A stretch of 64,000 nt of DNA from an uncultured Oscillospiraceae bacterium (lineage in GTDB: Bacteria; Bacillota; Clostridia; Oscillospirales; Oscillospiraceae), in NCBI GenBank assembly GCA_944385435.1, contig CALWXG010000004.1:1-64000 (forward strand), read 5' to 3'. The position numbers and the translations under genes were made by a program. The first letter of the stretch is position 1; every line of letters begins with the position of its first letter. Below the pieces are notes generated by a model, which did not search any database, was not told the origin of the DNA, and saw nothing but the letters and a program-made list of their open reading frames with translations. Shown piece after piece: positions 1-8,999 of this stretch.

Positions 1-62
1 CGGCTCAGAATCTATAAGCGCTGCATGCGGGTGCCTGGCAGCCGGGATGCGTTTCCACTATC

Positions 63-1127
63 ATGCACGAAGCCTCCTATTTCTGTCCCATGGGACTGGT
101 GTGCTTCGTCTCCCCCATTCTGGGCGAGCGATCCATTGAGGCCCGTCTGACCGTCGGACCTCTTTTGCTGGTGGAGCAGCAGGACTATATCACCTGCGAT
201 CTGGAGGGACAGAACGGGCTGACCGGGCCCGCCCTGGAGCATGCGGTCGGTGTGCTTCAGAACATCCCCTATGTCGCAGCTGACAAAGTCTCCCAGATGT
301 CCACACTGCTCTTTATGGCCGTCAATTTTATAAACCACGTCTCGGATGCCAACCGCATGCTGGAAACCCAGGGAGCCGATGCGGTGCAGGGACAGATCAC
401 CGCCTATCTCCAGCAGCTCAAACACGACAGTACTGCAGCCCCCTATCCATTTGAAAAGGAGCGGGCGCTGCTCCACTGTGTCCGGCAGGCCAACCGCGAG
501 GACACCAACCGGCTTCTGAATGAATTGCTCAGCCACATTCTGTTCTCCTCCGCCGGCGATCTGTCCTATATCAAGGCACGGATCTATGAACTGTTTACCC
601 AGATAACCCGAACCGCCATCGAGGCCGGCGCCGATCCGGATCAAACCCTTCAGTCCAACTCCAGTTATTTTCTGAAAATCTCGCAGATCAGTGACTTCAA
701 CTCTCTGTGCCATTGGATGGTACGGGTGACGAATACCCTGATTGACCACATCTTTCAGGCGACCAGTGCGCAGCACGCCTCCACCATTCACCAGAGCGTC
801 CATTACATCAACGCCCACTACAACGAAAAAATCACCCTGGAGGCCATGGCCCGGCGGGCCTATCTCTCCCCCTCTTACTTCAGCCGCATTTTCAAGGAAG
901 AAACCGGGGAGCCCTTTTCCAATTTTCTCAACCGGGTGCGCATTGAGCGCAGCAAAGAACTCCTGCGCCATAAAAATCTCCGTCTGATCGACATTGCCCA
1001 GTTGGTGGGCTTTGCCGACCAAAGTTATTATTCCAAGGTGTTCAAACGCATCGAGGGAATCTCCCCTCTCCAGTATCGTCTTTCCGAAGGTGCTCCCATC
1101 GTGCATCCGGAGCCATCCTCACCCTGA
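63..1127 (+). CDS. AraC-family regulator with PocR-like sensory region
   Basis: DNA-binding transcriptional regulator. The C-terminal third carries two helix-turn-helix units typical of AraC/XylS proteins (ITLEAMARRAYLSPSYFSRI, then LIDIAQLVGFADQSYYSKVF). The N-terminal CPMGLVCFVSPI segment resembles the core of PocR-type sensory domains, which bind small catabolites. The called start lacks a convincing ribosome binding site, and the family normally has more protein before this point. The reading frame starting at base 1 encodes RLRIYKRCMRVPGSRDAF, which looks like the missing upstream part, so one base appears to be lost near positions 55-60, or the gene is truly broken. The real start probably lies left of the window. 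Ligand and target are unknown. Convergent with pcrA. Confidence 0.8.
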   Translation: MHEASYFCPMGLVCFVSPILGERSIEARLTVGPLLLVEQQDYITCDLEGQNGLTGPALEHAVGVLQNIPYVAADKVSQMSTLLFMAVNFINHVSDANRMLETQGADAVQGQITAYLQQLKHDSTAAPYPFEKERALLHCVRQANREDTNRLLNELLSHILFSSAGDLSYIKARIYELFTQITRTAIEAGADPDQTLQSNSSYFLKISQISDFNSLCHWMVRVTNTLIDHIFQATSAQHASTIHQSVHYINAHYNEKITLEAMARRAYLSPSYFSRIFKEETGEPFSNFLNRVRIERSKELLRHKNLRLIDIAQLVGFADQSYYSKVFKRIEGISPLQYRLSEGAPIVHPEPSSP

Positions 1128-1157
1128 TCCTTTCCGCCTCCCCCTCAATGCCACGCG

Positions 1158-1201
1158 GAGCAGGGGTGCTCTCGCCGTTTCCGGCGAGGGCACCCCTGCT
1201 C
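1158..1201. terminator. Bidirectional hairpin terminator between araC-like gene and pcrA
   Basis: The 12-bp arms GAGCAGGGGTGC and GCACCCCTGCTC are extended by an inner 7-bp stem (CTCGCCG/CGGCGAG) around a TTTC loop. It lies between two convergent genes. There is no long T run on either side, only a T-rich stretch on the + strand side. Confidence 0.7.
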
Positions 1202-1212
1202 CTGTTCTGTCG

Positions 1213-3705
1213 TTATTCCTTTACTTTCTTCATATTCCGTCCCGCCGATTTCAGCATCATCCGTTTGGTGCCCGCCTTGTCAAAGGCGATCTCCAGCAGT
1301 GCGTCGCCCCCCATTTTCTGTACTGAGAGCACCATGCCCCGGCCGAAGGCCTTGTGGTCCACCAGATCTCCTTTGGCGTAGCCCGCCGCCGGTGCGGAAC
1401 CTCCGGCAGAACCGGCGGCCGCAGCCGTTTTCCCTCTGCCGGCGGATGCGCCAGAACTGGCTGGGCTGTAATAGCCCACAGGCCTGGGCGGTTCCGGCCT
1501 GCGCCATTGGGGCTGCTGGTCCCTGGGGAAAACAGTCACCCTGGGGCGCTGGTCAAAGTCATCCTCCCACGCGCTCATCCGGCTGTGGTAGCTGTGCCCC
1601 GACTGCTCCATCAGTTCCGGAGGGATCTCCTCTGCAAAGCGGGAGGGCAGATTGGCATTGGTGCGTCCGAACAGCATCCGCCGCCCCGCACAGGTGAGGT
1701 ACAGCCGCTGCTTGGCCCGGGTGAGGGCCACATAACACAGCCTCCGCTCCTCCTCCATTTCCTCCGGATCCCCCAGGCACCGTGTACCGGGGAAAATGCC
1801 TTCCTCCATGCCCACCACAAAGACCACCGGGAACTCCAGGCCCTTGGCGGAGTGCATGGTCATCATCACCACCGCATCCTCATTGGGGTCATGGCTGTCC
1901 AGGTCGGTATACAGGGCGATCTCATCCAGGAACCCCGCCAGTGAGGGGGTATCCTCCGCCTCACCGAGGTAGTTCTGGATGGAGGTGGACAGCTCCCGCA
2001 CGTTCTCCAGCCGGGTGCGGCTCTCAACGTCATTTTTGGACTTCAGCATTTCTCCGTATCCCGTGCGCAGCACCACCTGGTCGTAGAACTCCGTCAGATC
2101 CATGGCGCCCGCCAGTCCTGACAGCTGGCCGATCAGATCGGTGAACTGCCCCAGCCGGGCAGCGGACTTCTTCAGTTCCTCATAGTCTCCGGGATGGGAA
2201 ATCACCTCCCACAGGGAGAGCCCCTCCCGGGCGGCGATGGCCGCCGCCTTGTCCACGGTGGCCTGGCCGATCCCCCGGGGCGGGTTGTTGATGATCCGCC
2301 GCAGGCGCAGATCGTCCTGGCGGTTGTTGATGACGCACAGGTAGGCCAGCATATCCTTGACCTCCGCCCGGTCAAAGAAGCGGATGCCCCCGATGATCCG
2401 GTAGGGAATCCCGTTGCGCTTGAAGGCCACCTCCAGCTGGTTGGACTGGGCATTCATCCGGTAGAGGATGGCGTGCTCATTCCAGGGTTCCCCCTTCCGG
2501 TAATCCTCCAGAAGGACATTGGCCACATACTGCGCCTCATCGTTTTCGTTCTCCGCCGTATACAGCTGAATCAGCTCTCCGTTCTCCCCCGCAGTCCACA
2601 GCTCCTTGCCCTTGCGCCCCTGATTGTTTCGGATCACGGCGTTGGCCGCCGTCAGAATGGTCCTGGTGGAACGGTAATTCTGCTCCAGCCGGATGGTACG
2701 GCACTCGGGGTACTGCTTTTCAAAGCTCAGGATGTTCTCAATGGTAGCCCCCCGGAAACGGTAGATGGACTGGTCGTCGTCTCCCACCACACAGAGGTTT
2801 TTCCAGCCTCCGGCCAACAGGGCGGTGAGCCGGTACTGGAGGTTGTTGGTGTCCTGATACTCGTCCACCAGCACATAGCGGAACTTCTTCTGGTAGTAGG
2901 CCCGCACCTGCTCATCCTGCTCCAGCAGACGCACCGTGTGGAGGATAATGTCATCGAAATCCAGCGCTCCGGCCTCCCAGAGCTTTTTTTCATATAAGGT
3001 ATACAGCTGCGCGATTCTCTCCAGCCGTGAATCCCCGGACCGGCGGCTCTCCAGCGCGAAGTCCTTGCTGAGCTGCATCTGGTCCTTGGCCCTGGAAATG
3101 GCGGACAGCACGGAGCGGGGCGGAAACTGCTTGTCGTCGATGCCGGTTTCCTTCAGGCAGTCCTTCATCACCCGCTGGGAGTCGTCAGTATCATAGATGG
3201 TAAAGGAAGAGGGAAAACCCAGCTTTTCAATGTCCCGGCGCAGAATGCGCACGCAGGCGGAGTGGAAGGTGGCCGCCCACACGTCCCGGGCCTCCGGGCC
3301 CAGCATCCGCTCCAGGCGCTCCTTCAGCTCTCCGGCGGCCTTGTTGGTAAAGGTTATGGCCAGGATGGTCCAGGGGGGCGCCGGGTCCAGCGCGCACAGC
3401 CGGTCCGCCCGGTTCGCCTGAGCGGGGTCAGGACGCCGGACATAGGCGCGCAGAAACTCCACGTCCTCCGGCTCCACCCACTCCGGAACTTCCGGGGAAT
3501 CGGAGCCCCGGCCGTAGCGGATGAGGTTGGCCACCCGGTGGATGAGCACCGTGGTCTTCCCCGAGCCCGCCCCCGCCAGCAGAAGCAGCGGGCCCTGGGT
3601 ATCCAGCACCGCCTGGCACTGCTGGTGGTTCAGGTTCTGGTAGTTGAGGGCAATGGCATCCCTCCGGAGCCGGCAGAACTCCTCTGCCTGGGTCTGGTTG
3701 AGCAT
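1213..3705 (-). CDS. pcrA: ATP-dependent DNA helicase PcrA/UvrD
   Basis: Superfamily 1A 3'-5' DNA helicase for repair and for removing recombinases and replication roadblocks. The 830-residue length is slightly above the usual 720-780. Visible motifs in order: Q motif NLNHQQCQAV (about 24-33), Walker A AGAGSGKT (44-51), TFTNKAA, VLVDEYQDTN, GDDDQSIYRFRGA, MTMHSAKGLEFPVVF and ALTRAK. The insertion after the Walker A helix (about 66-100, rich in E/P/D) is longer than in Bacillus PcrA. The C-terminus, after a Gly/Ala/Ser linker, holds a Tudor-like tail (KGDLVDHKAFGRG) that contacts RNA polymerase in PcrA. An AAAGGAC sequence precedes the start codon. Monocistronic. Confidence 0.95.
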   Translation of the reverse strand: MLNQTQAEEFCRLRRDAIALNYQNLNHQQCQAVLDTQGPLLLLAGAGSGKTTVLIHRVANLIRYGRGSDSPEVPEWVEPEDVEFLRAYVRRPDPAQANRADRLCALDPAPPWTILAITFTNKAAGELKERLERMLGPEARDVWAATFHSACVRILRRDIEKLGFPSSFTIYDTDDSQRVMKDCLKETGIDDKQFPPRSVLSAISRAKDQMQLSKDFALESRRSGDSRLERIAQLYTLYEKKLWEAGALDFDDIILHTVRLLEQDEQVRAYYQKKFRYVLVDEYQDTNNLQYRLTALLAGGWKNLCVVGDDDQSIYRFRGATIENILSFEKQYPECRTIRLEQNYRSTRTILTAANAVIRNNQGRKGKELWTAGENGELIQLYTAENENDEAQYVANVLLEDYRKGEPWNEHAILYRMNAQSNQLEVAFKRNGIPYRIIGGIRFFDRAEVKDMLAYLCVINNRQDDLRLRRIINNPPRGIGQATVDKAAAIAAREGLSLWEVISHPGDYEELKKSAARLGQFTDLIGQLSGLAGAMDLTEFYDQVVLRTGYGEMLKSKNDVESRTRLENVRELSTSIQNYLGEAEDTPSLAGFLDEIALYTDLDSHDPNEDAVVMMTMHSAKGLEFPVVFVVGMEEGIFPGTRCLGDPEEMEEERRLCYVALTRAKQRLYLTCAGRRMLFGRTNANLPSRFAEEIPPELMEQSGHSYHSRMSAWEDDFDQRPRVTVFPRDQQPQWRRPEPPRPVGYYSPASSGASAGRGKTAAAAGSAGGSAPAAGYAKGDLVDHKAFGRGMVLSVQKMGGDALLEIAFDKAGTKRMMLKSAGRNMKKVKE

Positions 3706-3936
3706 AACATCAGTCCTTTGTCTGTATCGTGTCGAATGGGTGTATTATACCAGAGTGCGGGGAAAAAGTACAGCCGCGAGGACACGCGGATTTGCGCCCC
3801 GGCGTTTTTCTTTGTCCCTTGGGCCGAAAGCCGCTCACCCTCCGGTGCCATTCTGCATCAGGGGGAAGGAATTGACGCGCCCCCGGCGGAATGGTACAAT
3901 GGGACGAAACGACACAGTGGAGGGGGAGGTTGTCCC

Positions 3937-6303
3937 ATGCGCGTCCTGGCCTGGTTTTCCGGCGGATTTGCCGCCGCCTGCCTGCTGGCCTGTTACGGCA
4001 TGGGAGGACCCTTCGCCGCCCTTCCCGCCCTCCTGCTCACCGGCATCACATTGGCCGTCTGGCTGTTCACCCGGCCGCGTCCGGGGGAGCACCCGGACCT
4101 GTCTCTGCTCCCTGCCCCGCGGCGCAGGCTGTACGCCCTGTCCCGCCGGGGCCTGGCCGCCTGTCTGGGCGGCGTGCTGGCCCTGGGCTGGTTCTCCGCC
4201 TATGCCGCCCTGTTCTATGCCCCGGCCAAGGCTATGGCGGGGACGGAGGGGATCATCTCCGGCACCGTCTCCTCCTATCCGGAGGAGACCTCCATCGGCG
4301 GCTGGTCCATGACCCTTCATCTGGAGGGCGGACTGCGCTCGCCGGATGTACTGCTCTACGGAAACGAGGACTGGGGCTCCCTGAAGCCCGGGGACAAAGT
4401 CACCGCCCATGCCCGGCTGGAGGGCTCTGAGCTGATGTACGGTGAGCAGACCACCTACTACACCGCCAAGGGCGTGTTTCTCATCGCCTACTGCGACGAA
4501 CCGCCGCTGGAAACCGACCCTGCGGAGCGGATTCCCTTTGTCTATTGGCCTGACCTGTGCGCCCGGTACCTGAAGGCCGGCATTGACGCGGCGTTTGACT
4601 CCGCAGCCGCCCCACTGGCAACCGCCGTCACCATAGGGGATCAGAGCGGGCTGGACGAGAGCCTGTCCTCCGCCCTGACCCGCTCCGGGATTCTCCACGC
4701 CGTGGTGGTCTCCGGCATGCACATCTCCTTTCTGGTAGGCGTCCTGCTCTTTCTGTGCCGGGGCCGGCGCAGCGTGGTGCTGGCTCTGGTTCCCTTGCTG
4801 CTTTTCTTCGCCCTCATGTCCGGCGGCGCCCCCTCCTCCATGCGGGCTGTCATCATGCAGGTGGTCCTGCTGGCCGCACCGGTACTGCGCCGGGAGGGAG
4901 ATATGCCCACCTCCCTGGGCCTGGCCCTGCTGATCCTGCTGGTACAGAATCCCTTTGCCGCTGCCAGCATCAGCCTCCAGCTGTCCTTCGGCGCGGTACT
5001 GGGCATCGTGCTGGCTGCCAGTCCCCTGAACGAGGTGCTGCTGCGCCCCTTCCGCGCCAGATTGAGGCAACACGACGCTCTGCCCGCCCGGCTGGTCTGG
5101 CAGGTGTGCCGGTGGATAAGCGCCAACGTCAGCGTCTCCCTGGCCGCCATGCTGTTTACCACGCCGCTGCTGGCGCTCTACTTCCACCAGATCCCCCTGG
5201 TGGCCCCTCTCACCAACATTCTCACCCTGTGGGCGGTGAGCGCGCTCACCATCGCCGGTCTGTTTCTCGGAATCCTGGGCATCTTCCTGCCCGCGGTGGC
5301 TGCCGTCCCCGGAGCCGTCTTCGGCCTTCTGGCCCACTACATCCGCTGGGTGGTATTGCGGATCGGAATCTGGCCCCTGGCCTGCCTGGACGCTGGAAAA
5401 CCCGCGTTCCTGCTGTGGCTGGCCGCCGCCTATCTTCACCTGCCCGCCGTCGTCCTGGGCCGGCGCAAGTTCCGCCGGCTGCTGGCCGCGGCACTCTCCC
5501 TGGTCCTTCTTCTGGCCGGAGCCATCGGCTTCAACGCCTGGAGTGTAAACCGCTCCGGCCTCACCGTCACTGCCCTGGATGTGGGCCAGGGCGCCTCCAC
5601 CCTGCTCCTGTCCGGAGAACTGGCCGCCCTGGTGGACTGCGGCGGCAGCGGCGGCGACAACCCGGGGGACCTGGCCGCGGACCAGTTGGCGGCGCTGGGG
5701 CGCAGCAGGCTGGATCTGCTGGTCCTCACCCATCTGGACGACGACCACTTCAACGGTGTGACCCAGCTGTTCCACCGGCTGGACATCTCCCAGGTGGCCC
5801 TGCCCCGGACCCAGACCCACCCGGAGCAGCTGTCCCGTCTGCAGGCCCTGGCAAGAGAGGAGCATGCCGACATCGTCTTTGTGGAGGAAGACACGCTGAG
5901 CTTCCCCCTCGGCCATGCCCAGCTCACCCTCTACCCGCCCATGGGTCAGGGAACTTCCAATGAAGAGGGCCTGTTCGCGCTGTGCAGCCTGGACGGGTTC
6001 GATCTGCTCATCACCGGCGACGCGGACGCCTTTGCAGAGCGGATGCTGGTAAAGTACCAGCCTCTGCCGGACCTGGAACTGCTGATGGTGGGACACCACG
6101 GCTCCGCCGGCTCCACCGACCCCGAGCTGCTGGACCGGCTGCGGCCGGAACTGGCCGTCATCTCCGTGGGGCGCAATTCCTACGGCCACCCCGCCCAGGC
6201 GACCCTGGACCGTCTGGCCGCGCTGGGCACCCGGGTCTACCGCACGGATCAGTCCGGGTCCATCACCATCTCCGTCCGGGGTGACCGGATCCGGATCCGC
6301 TGA
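3937..6303 (+). CDS. comEC: DNA internalization/competence protein ComEC/Rec2
   Basis: Inner-membrane channel for single-stranded DNA uptake. The start is an ATG seven bases after a strong AGGGGGAGG site, giving 788 residues, the normal size; the open frame runs far upstream but that part is not family-like. The N-terminus has hydrophobic segments and a soluble DUF4131-like domain. The middle is the multi-spanning Competence domain (GILHAVVVSGMHISFLVG is the characteristic start). The C-terminus is a metallo-beta-lactamase-like domain with ALDVGQGAS, LTHLDDDHFNGV and VGHHGSAGS. It heads a run with holA and rnmV. No comEA is visible here. Confidence 0.93.
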   Translation: MRVLAWFSGGFAAACLLACYGMGGPFAALPALLLTGITLAVWLFTRPRPGEHPDLSLLPAPRRRLYALSRRGLAACLGGVLALGWFSAYAALFYAPAKAMAGTEGIISGTVSSYPEETSIGGWSMTLHLEGGLRSPDVLLYGNEDWGSLKPGDKVTAHARLEGSELMYGEQTTYYTAKGVFLIAYCDEPPLETDPAERIPFVYWPDLCARYLKAGIDAAFDSAAAPLATAVTIGDQSGLDESLSSALTRSGILHAVVVSGMHISFLVGVLLFLCRGRRSVVLALVPLLLFFALMSGGAPSSMRAVIMQVVLLAAPVLRREGDMPTSLGLALLILLVQNPFAAASISLQLSFGAVLGIVLAASPLNEVLLRPFRARLRQHDALPARLVWQVCRWISANVSVSLAAMLFTTPLLALYFHQIPLVAPLTNILTLWAVSALTIAGLFLGILGIFLPAVAAVPGAVFGLLAHYIRWVVLRIGIWPLACLDAGKPAFLLWLAAAYLHLPAVVLGRRKFRRLLAAALSLVLLLAGAIGFNAWSVNRSGLTVTALDVGQGASTLLLSGELAALVDCGGSGGDNPGDLAADQLAALGRSRLDLLVLTHLDDDHFNGVTQLFHRLDISQVALPRTQTHPEQLSRLQALAREEHADIVFVEEDTLSFPLGHAQLTLYPPMGQGTSNEEGLFALCSLDGFDLLITGDADAFAERMLVKYQPLPDLELLMVGHHGSAGSTDPELLDRLRPELAVISVGRNSYGHPAQATLDRLAALGTRVYRTDQSGSITISVRGDRIRIR

Positions 6304-6326
6304 TTTTACTGAGAGGAGGGGCATCC

Positions 6327-7382
6327 ATGCCTCCCAAATCCAAAGCTGACAACACCGCCATGCAGGAGCTGAAACACGCCCTGCGGGACAAAAATCCCGG
6401 CCGCCTGTACCTGTTCCACGGGGAGGAGGTCTATCTGCGCAGCTATTACCTGGACCAGCTCAAGCAGACTCTTCTCCCCCAGGGTCTGGAGGATTTCAAC
6501 CTCCACACCGCTCAGGGCAGGGACTGCTCCGTGGAGTGGATCGAACAGGCCATAGACTGCCTTCCCATGATGAGCCAGCGCACACTGGTGCTCGTCACCG
6601 ACTTTGACCTGTACGGCCAGAACGAAAAGGCCCGGGAACATCTGATTGCCCTGTTTTCCTCCCTTCCGGACTACTGCTGCCTGGTGTTTGTCTACGACCT
6701 GCTGCCCTACAAGGCGGACGGCCGCTCCAAACTGGCCGCGGCCATCAAGGCCCACGGCAGCGTGGTGGACTTCCGCCGTCAGGAGCAGGGCGATCTGATC
6801 AACTGGATCGCCCGGCACTTCAAGGCCTGCGGCCACACCATCTCCGGGGAGGACGCCCGGTATCTCCTCTTTCTGTGCGGGGAACTGATGACCAACCTGG
6901 AGAGCGAAATTGGAAAGATCTCCGCCTATGCCTCCGGTGAGCGGGTCACCCGGGAGGACATTGACGCCGTGGCCATCCCGCAGATTGACGCCATCGTCTT
7001 TCAGATGACCGACGCCATCGCCCGGAAGAATTTTGACAAGGCGGCCTCGGTGCTGGCAGACCTGCTCCACAGCCAGGAGGCCCCCCTGATGATCCTGTCC
7101 GTCATGGGAAAGTACTTCCGTCAGCTCTACACCGCCCGGCTCTACCTGGACCGGGGTATGGGCCGGAAAGAGCTCATGACCCTGTGGAACATGAAAAACT
7201 CCTATCCCGCCGACAAACTGCTGGATGCCGCCCGCACCTTTTCCCTGCCCTGGTGCCGTCATGCCGTCCTGCGCTGCAGTCAGACGGAATTCCAGCTCAA
7301 AACCAACTACGGCCAGGAGCGGGAGGTACTCACCGGCCTGCTCATGGAGCTGGCCGCCGGAAGGAAGGCCATCCCATGCTGA
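6327..7382 (+). CDS. holA: DNA polymerase III delta subunit
   Basis: Clamp-loader delta subunit, which opens the sliding clamp. The 351-residue length fits Firmicute HolA. Recognisable features are the N-terminal GRLYLFHGEEVYLRSYYLDQ (degenerate nucleotide-fold start without a true Walker A), the central LINWIARHFKACG / GELMTNLESEIGKIS segment, and the C-terminal collar helices. Its position right after comEC is conserved in many Firmicutes. A GAGAGGAGGGG site precedes the ATG. Its last codons overlap the start of rnmV. Confidence 0.93.
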   Translation: MPPKSKADNTAMQELKHALRDKNPGRLYLFHGEEVYLRSYYLDQLKQTLLPQGLEDFNLHTAQGRDCSVEWIEQAIDCLPMMSQRTLVLVTDFDLYGQNEKAREHLIALFSSLPDYCCLVFVYDLLPYKADGRSKLAAAIKAHGSVVDFRRQEQGDLINWIARHFKACGHTISGEDARYLLFLCGELMTNLESEIGKISAYASGERVTREDIDAVAIPQIDAIVFQMTDAIARKNFDKAASVLADLLHSQEAPLMILSVMGKYFRQLYTARLYLDRGMGRKELMTLWNMKNSYPADKLLDAARTFSLPWCRHAVLRCSQTEFQLKTNYGQEREVLTGLLMELAAGRKAIPC

Positions 7383-7963
7383 AAATCAAAGAGGCCATTG
7401 TAGTGGAGGGCCGGTACGACAAAAACGCCCTGTCCCAGGTGGTGGACGCCGTCATCCTGGAGACCTCCGGGTTCGGTGTGTTTCAGGACAGTGAGCGGCT
7501 CAAGCTGCTGCGCCGTCTGGCCAGGGAACGGGGCCTGATCGTACTCACCGACTCCGACGGCGCGGGCTTTGTCATCCGCAACTACCTCAAGGGCGCCATC
7601 CCGCCGGATCAGGTAAAGCACGCCTACATCCCCGACGTGTACGGGAAAGAGCGCCGCAAACGCGCGCCCGGAAAAGAGGGTAAGCTGGGCGTGGAGGGTA
7701 TGCGGCCCGACGTGCTCCGCCAGGCTCTGCTCCAGGCCGGAGCCACTGTGGAGGGGGAGGAGGCGGCAGCGCCCCGGGGCGAACTCACCGCCGCGGACCT
7801 GTTCGCCCTGGGCCTCACCGGCACTCCGGATGCCTCCGCCCGCCGGGCCGCCCTCCTGCGCCGTCTGGACCTGCCCTCCCACCTGAGCAGCAAGGCCCTG
7901 CTCATTGTCCTCAATGCCCTGTACACCCCGGAAGAGCTGGCCAGGCTGTTGAAGGAGTCCTGA
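7376..7963 (+). CDS. rnmV: Ribonuclease M5 (5S rRNA maturation)
   Basis: Toprim-domain endonuclease that trims precursor 5S rRNA. The start is the ATG at 7376, overlapping the end of holA by 7 bases (translational coupling), which gives 195 residues, the usual size. KEAIVVEGRYDKNAL carries the Toprim glutamate, and LTDSDGAGFVIRNYL the DxD metal site. KHAYIPDVYGKERRK and GKLGVEGM are RNase M5-specific. An intrinsic terminator follows. Confidence 0.93.
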   Translation: MLKIKEAIVVEGRYDKNALSQVVDAVILETSGFGVFQDSERLKLLRRLARERGLIVLTDSDGAGFVIRNYLKGAIPPDQVKHAYIPDVYGKERRKRAPGKEGKLGVEGMRPDVLRQALLQAGATVEGEEAAAPRGELTAADLFALGLTGTPDASARRAALLRRLDLPSHLSSKALLIVLNALYTPEELARLLKES

Positions 7964-7970
7964 AAACACC

Positions 7971-8015
7971 GTCCCGGAGTGAGAAAACCTCGCTCCGGGA
8001 CTAAACCTTTTGTAT
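7971..8015 (+). terminator. Terminator of the comEC-holA-rnmV unit
   Basis: A 9-bp stem GTCCCGGAG/CTCCGGGAC starts 8 bases after the rnmV stop and is followed by a T-rich stretch (CCTTTTGTATTTT). Confidence 0.8.
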
Positions 8016-8051
8016 TTTAGAGACTCTATATTCCGATTTGCAATCATTTTG

Positions 8052-8148
8052 ACCCGTCTGGCGGTGTCGGCCCGTTCCCCGCCCGGTCTGAGCCGGCGGG
8101 ACAACCTCCTATTCCTTCACATAGAACCGCCAGGGGAAGTCCGCTGCC
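8052..8148 (-). repeat. Duplicated 3' end of the downstream 3-methyladenine glycosylase gene
   Basis: This segment is a near-copy of 8273-8370, the last codons and 3' flank of mpg. Read on the minus strand it encodes AADFPWRFYVKE and a stop, against AADFPWRFYVEE and a stop in the intact gene, and the non-coding flank is also copied with several differences. The 125 bp between the copies hold tight hairpins, for example CCCCGGCGAAGC/GCTTCGCCGGGG at 8147-8172 and GTTTTCGCC/GGCGAAAAC near 8221-8241. It is either a relic of a second gene copy or a tandem partial duplication. Confidence 0.85.
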
Positions 8149-8330
8149 CCGGCGAAGCCCGCTTCGCCGGGGACCCCGATTTTATTTGACCGGCCGGGAG
8201 TGAATCCCGTCCGGCCCAAGGTTTTCGCCTGTGGCGAAAACGCTTGGACGCCGCCAGCGGCGGACGGGCGCTGCCCGTCTGGAGGCGGCGGCCCGCTCCC
8301 CTTCCCGGTCTGAGCCGGCGGGACAACCTC

Positions 8331-8948
8331 CTATTCCTCCACATAAAACCGCCAGGGGAAGTCCGCTGCCTCCTGTGCGTAATCAATCCCGATTCGCTTC
8401 CCGGCCCGGACCTGGAACGGGGTCTCATCTCCCGGCCAGTCCGGCAGCCCAGCCTCCGCCAGGCTGGCGCAGACAAACAGCTCCCCGCTCCCCCAGGGCA
8501 GCCCGTTCAGACTCCGGTCAATCCTCAGCCCGGCGCACAGCTTGCCCGGGCCGTTGAGCAGATTTTTCTTCTGAGCGGCGGTCAGCTCTTTTTCCTTGCA
8601 AGCAAAACGATTTTCTGCTATGATATCCCCGTTGTGCCGGATCTGTCCGCCCCGGAGGAGCACCGCAGCCGGCTCGCCCTCCGGTTCCGTCACCAGATTC
8701 AGGCAGCAGTGCAGGCCGTAGATCAGGTAGACATAGGCGGTCCCCGGCGGCGCGAACAGGGTCCGGGTGCGCTGGGTGCGCCGGTACCCATAGGCGTGAC
8801 AGGCCTTGTCCATCCGTCCCACGTAGGCCTCGGTCTCCGTCAGACGGATCGCCATGGTGTGCCCGTCACAGCGCCGCACCAGATATTTCCCCACCAGATC
8901 CCGGGCCACCTCCACGGTGTCCCGGCTATAAAATTCCTGCGGAAGCAT
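8331..8948 (-). CDS. DNA-3-methyladenine glycosylase (AAG/MPG family)
   Basis: Base-excision repair glycosylase that removes alkylated purines. The ATG at 8948 follows GGGAGGAG and gives 205 residues, the family norm. Family motifs: LPQEFYSRDTVEVARDLVGK at the start, RLTETEAYVG (catalytic Glu region), DKACHAYGYRRTQRT, GTAYVYLIYGLHCCLN, LLNGPGKLC and the C-terminal DFPWRFYV. The open frame continues upstream in the minus direction but only as the shadow of the divergent transporter. Its 3' end is echoed at 8052-8148. Confidence 0.93.
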   Translation of the reverse strand: MLPQEFYSRDTVEVARDLVGKYLVRRCDGHTMAIRLTETEAYVGRMDKACHAYGYRRTQRTRTLFAPPGTAYVYLIYGLHCCLNLVTEPEGEPAAVLLRGGQIRHNGDIIAENRFACKEKELTAAQKKNLLNGPGKLCAGLRIDRSLNGLPWGSGELFVCASLAEAGLPDWPGDETPFQVRAGKRIGIDYAQEAADFPWRFYVEE

Positions 8949-8999
8949 TTCCGCTCCTCCCTTCTGTCCCCAGCATTTCTTTCCCCGGAGTTGATCAAC

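Noticed and set aside
3835..6324. 829-codon open frame opposite comEC
   Set aside because: A Gln/Gly-rich shadow of the high-GC comEC gene; no start site or domain, and comEC is unmistakable.
8147..8172. Short perfect hairpin repeats as a CRISPR or REP array
   Set aside because: Only single hairpins with different sequences, no regular repeat-spacer pattern.
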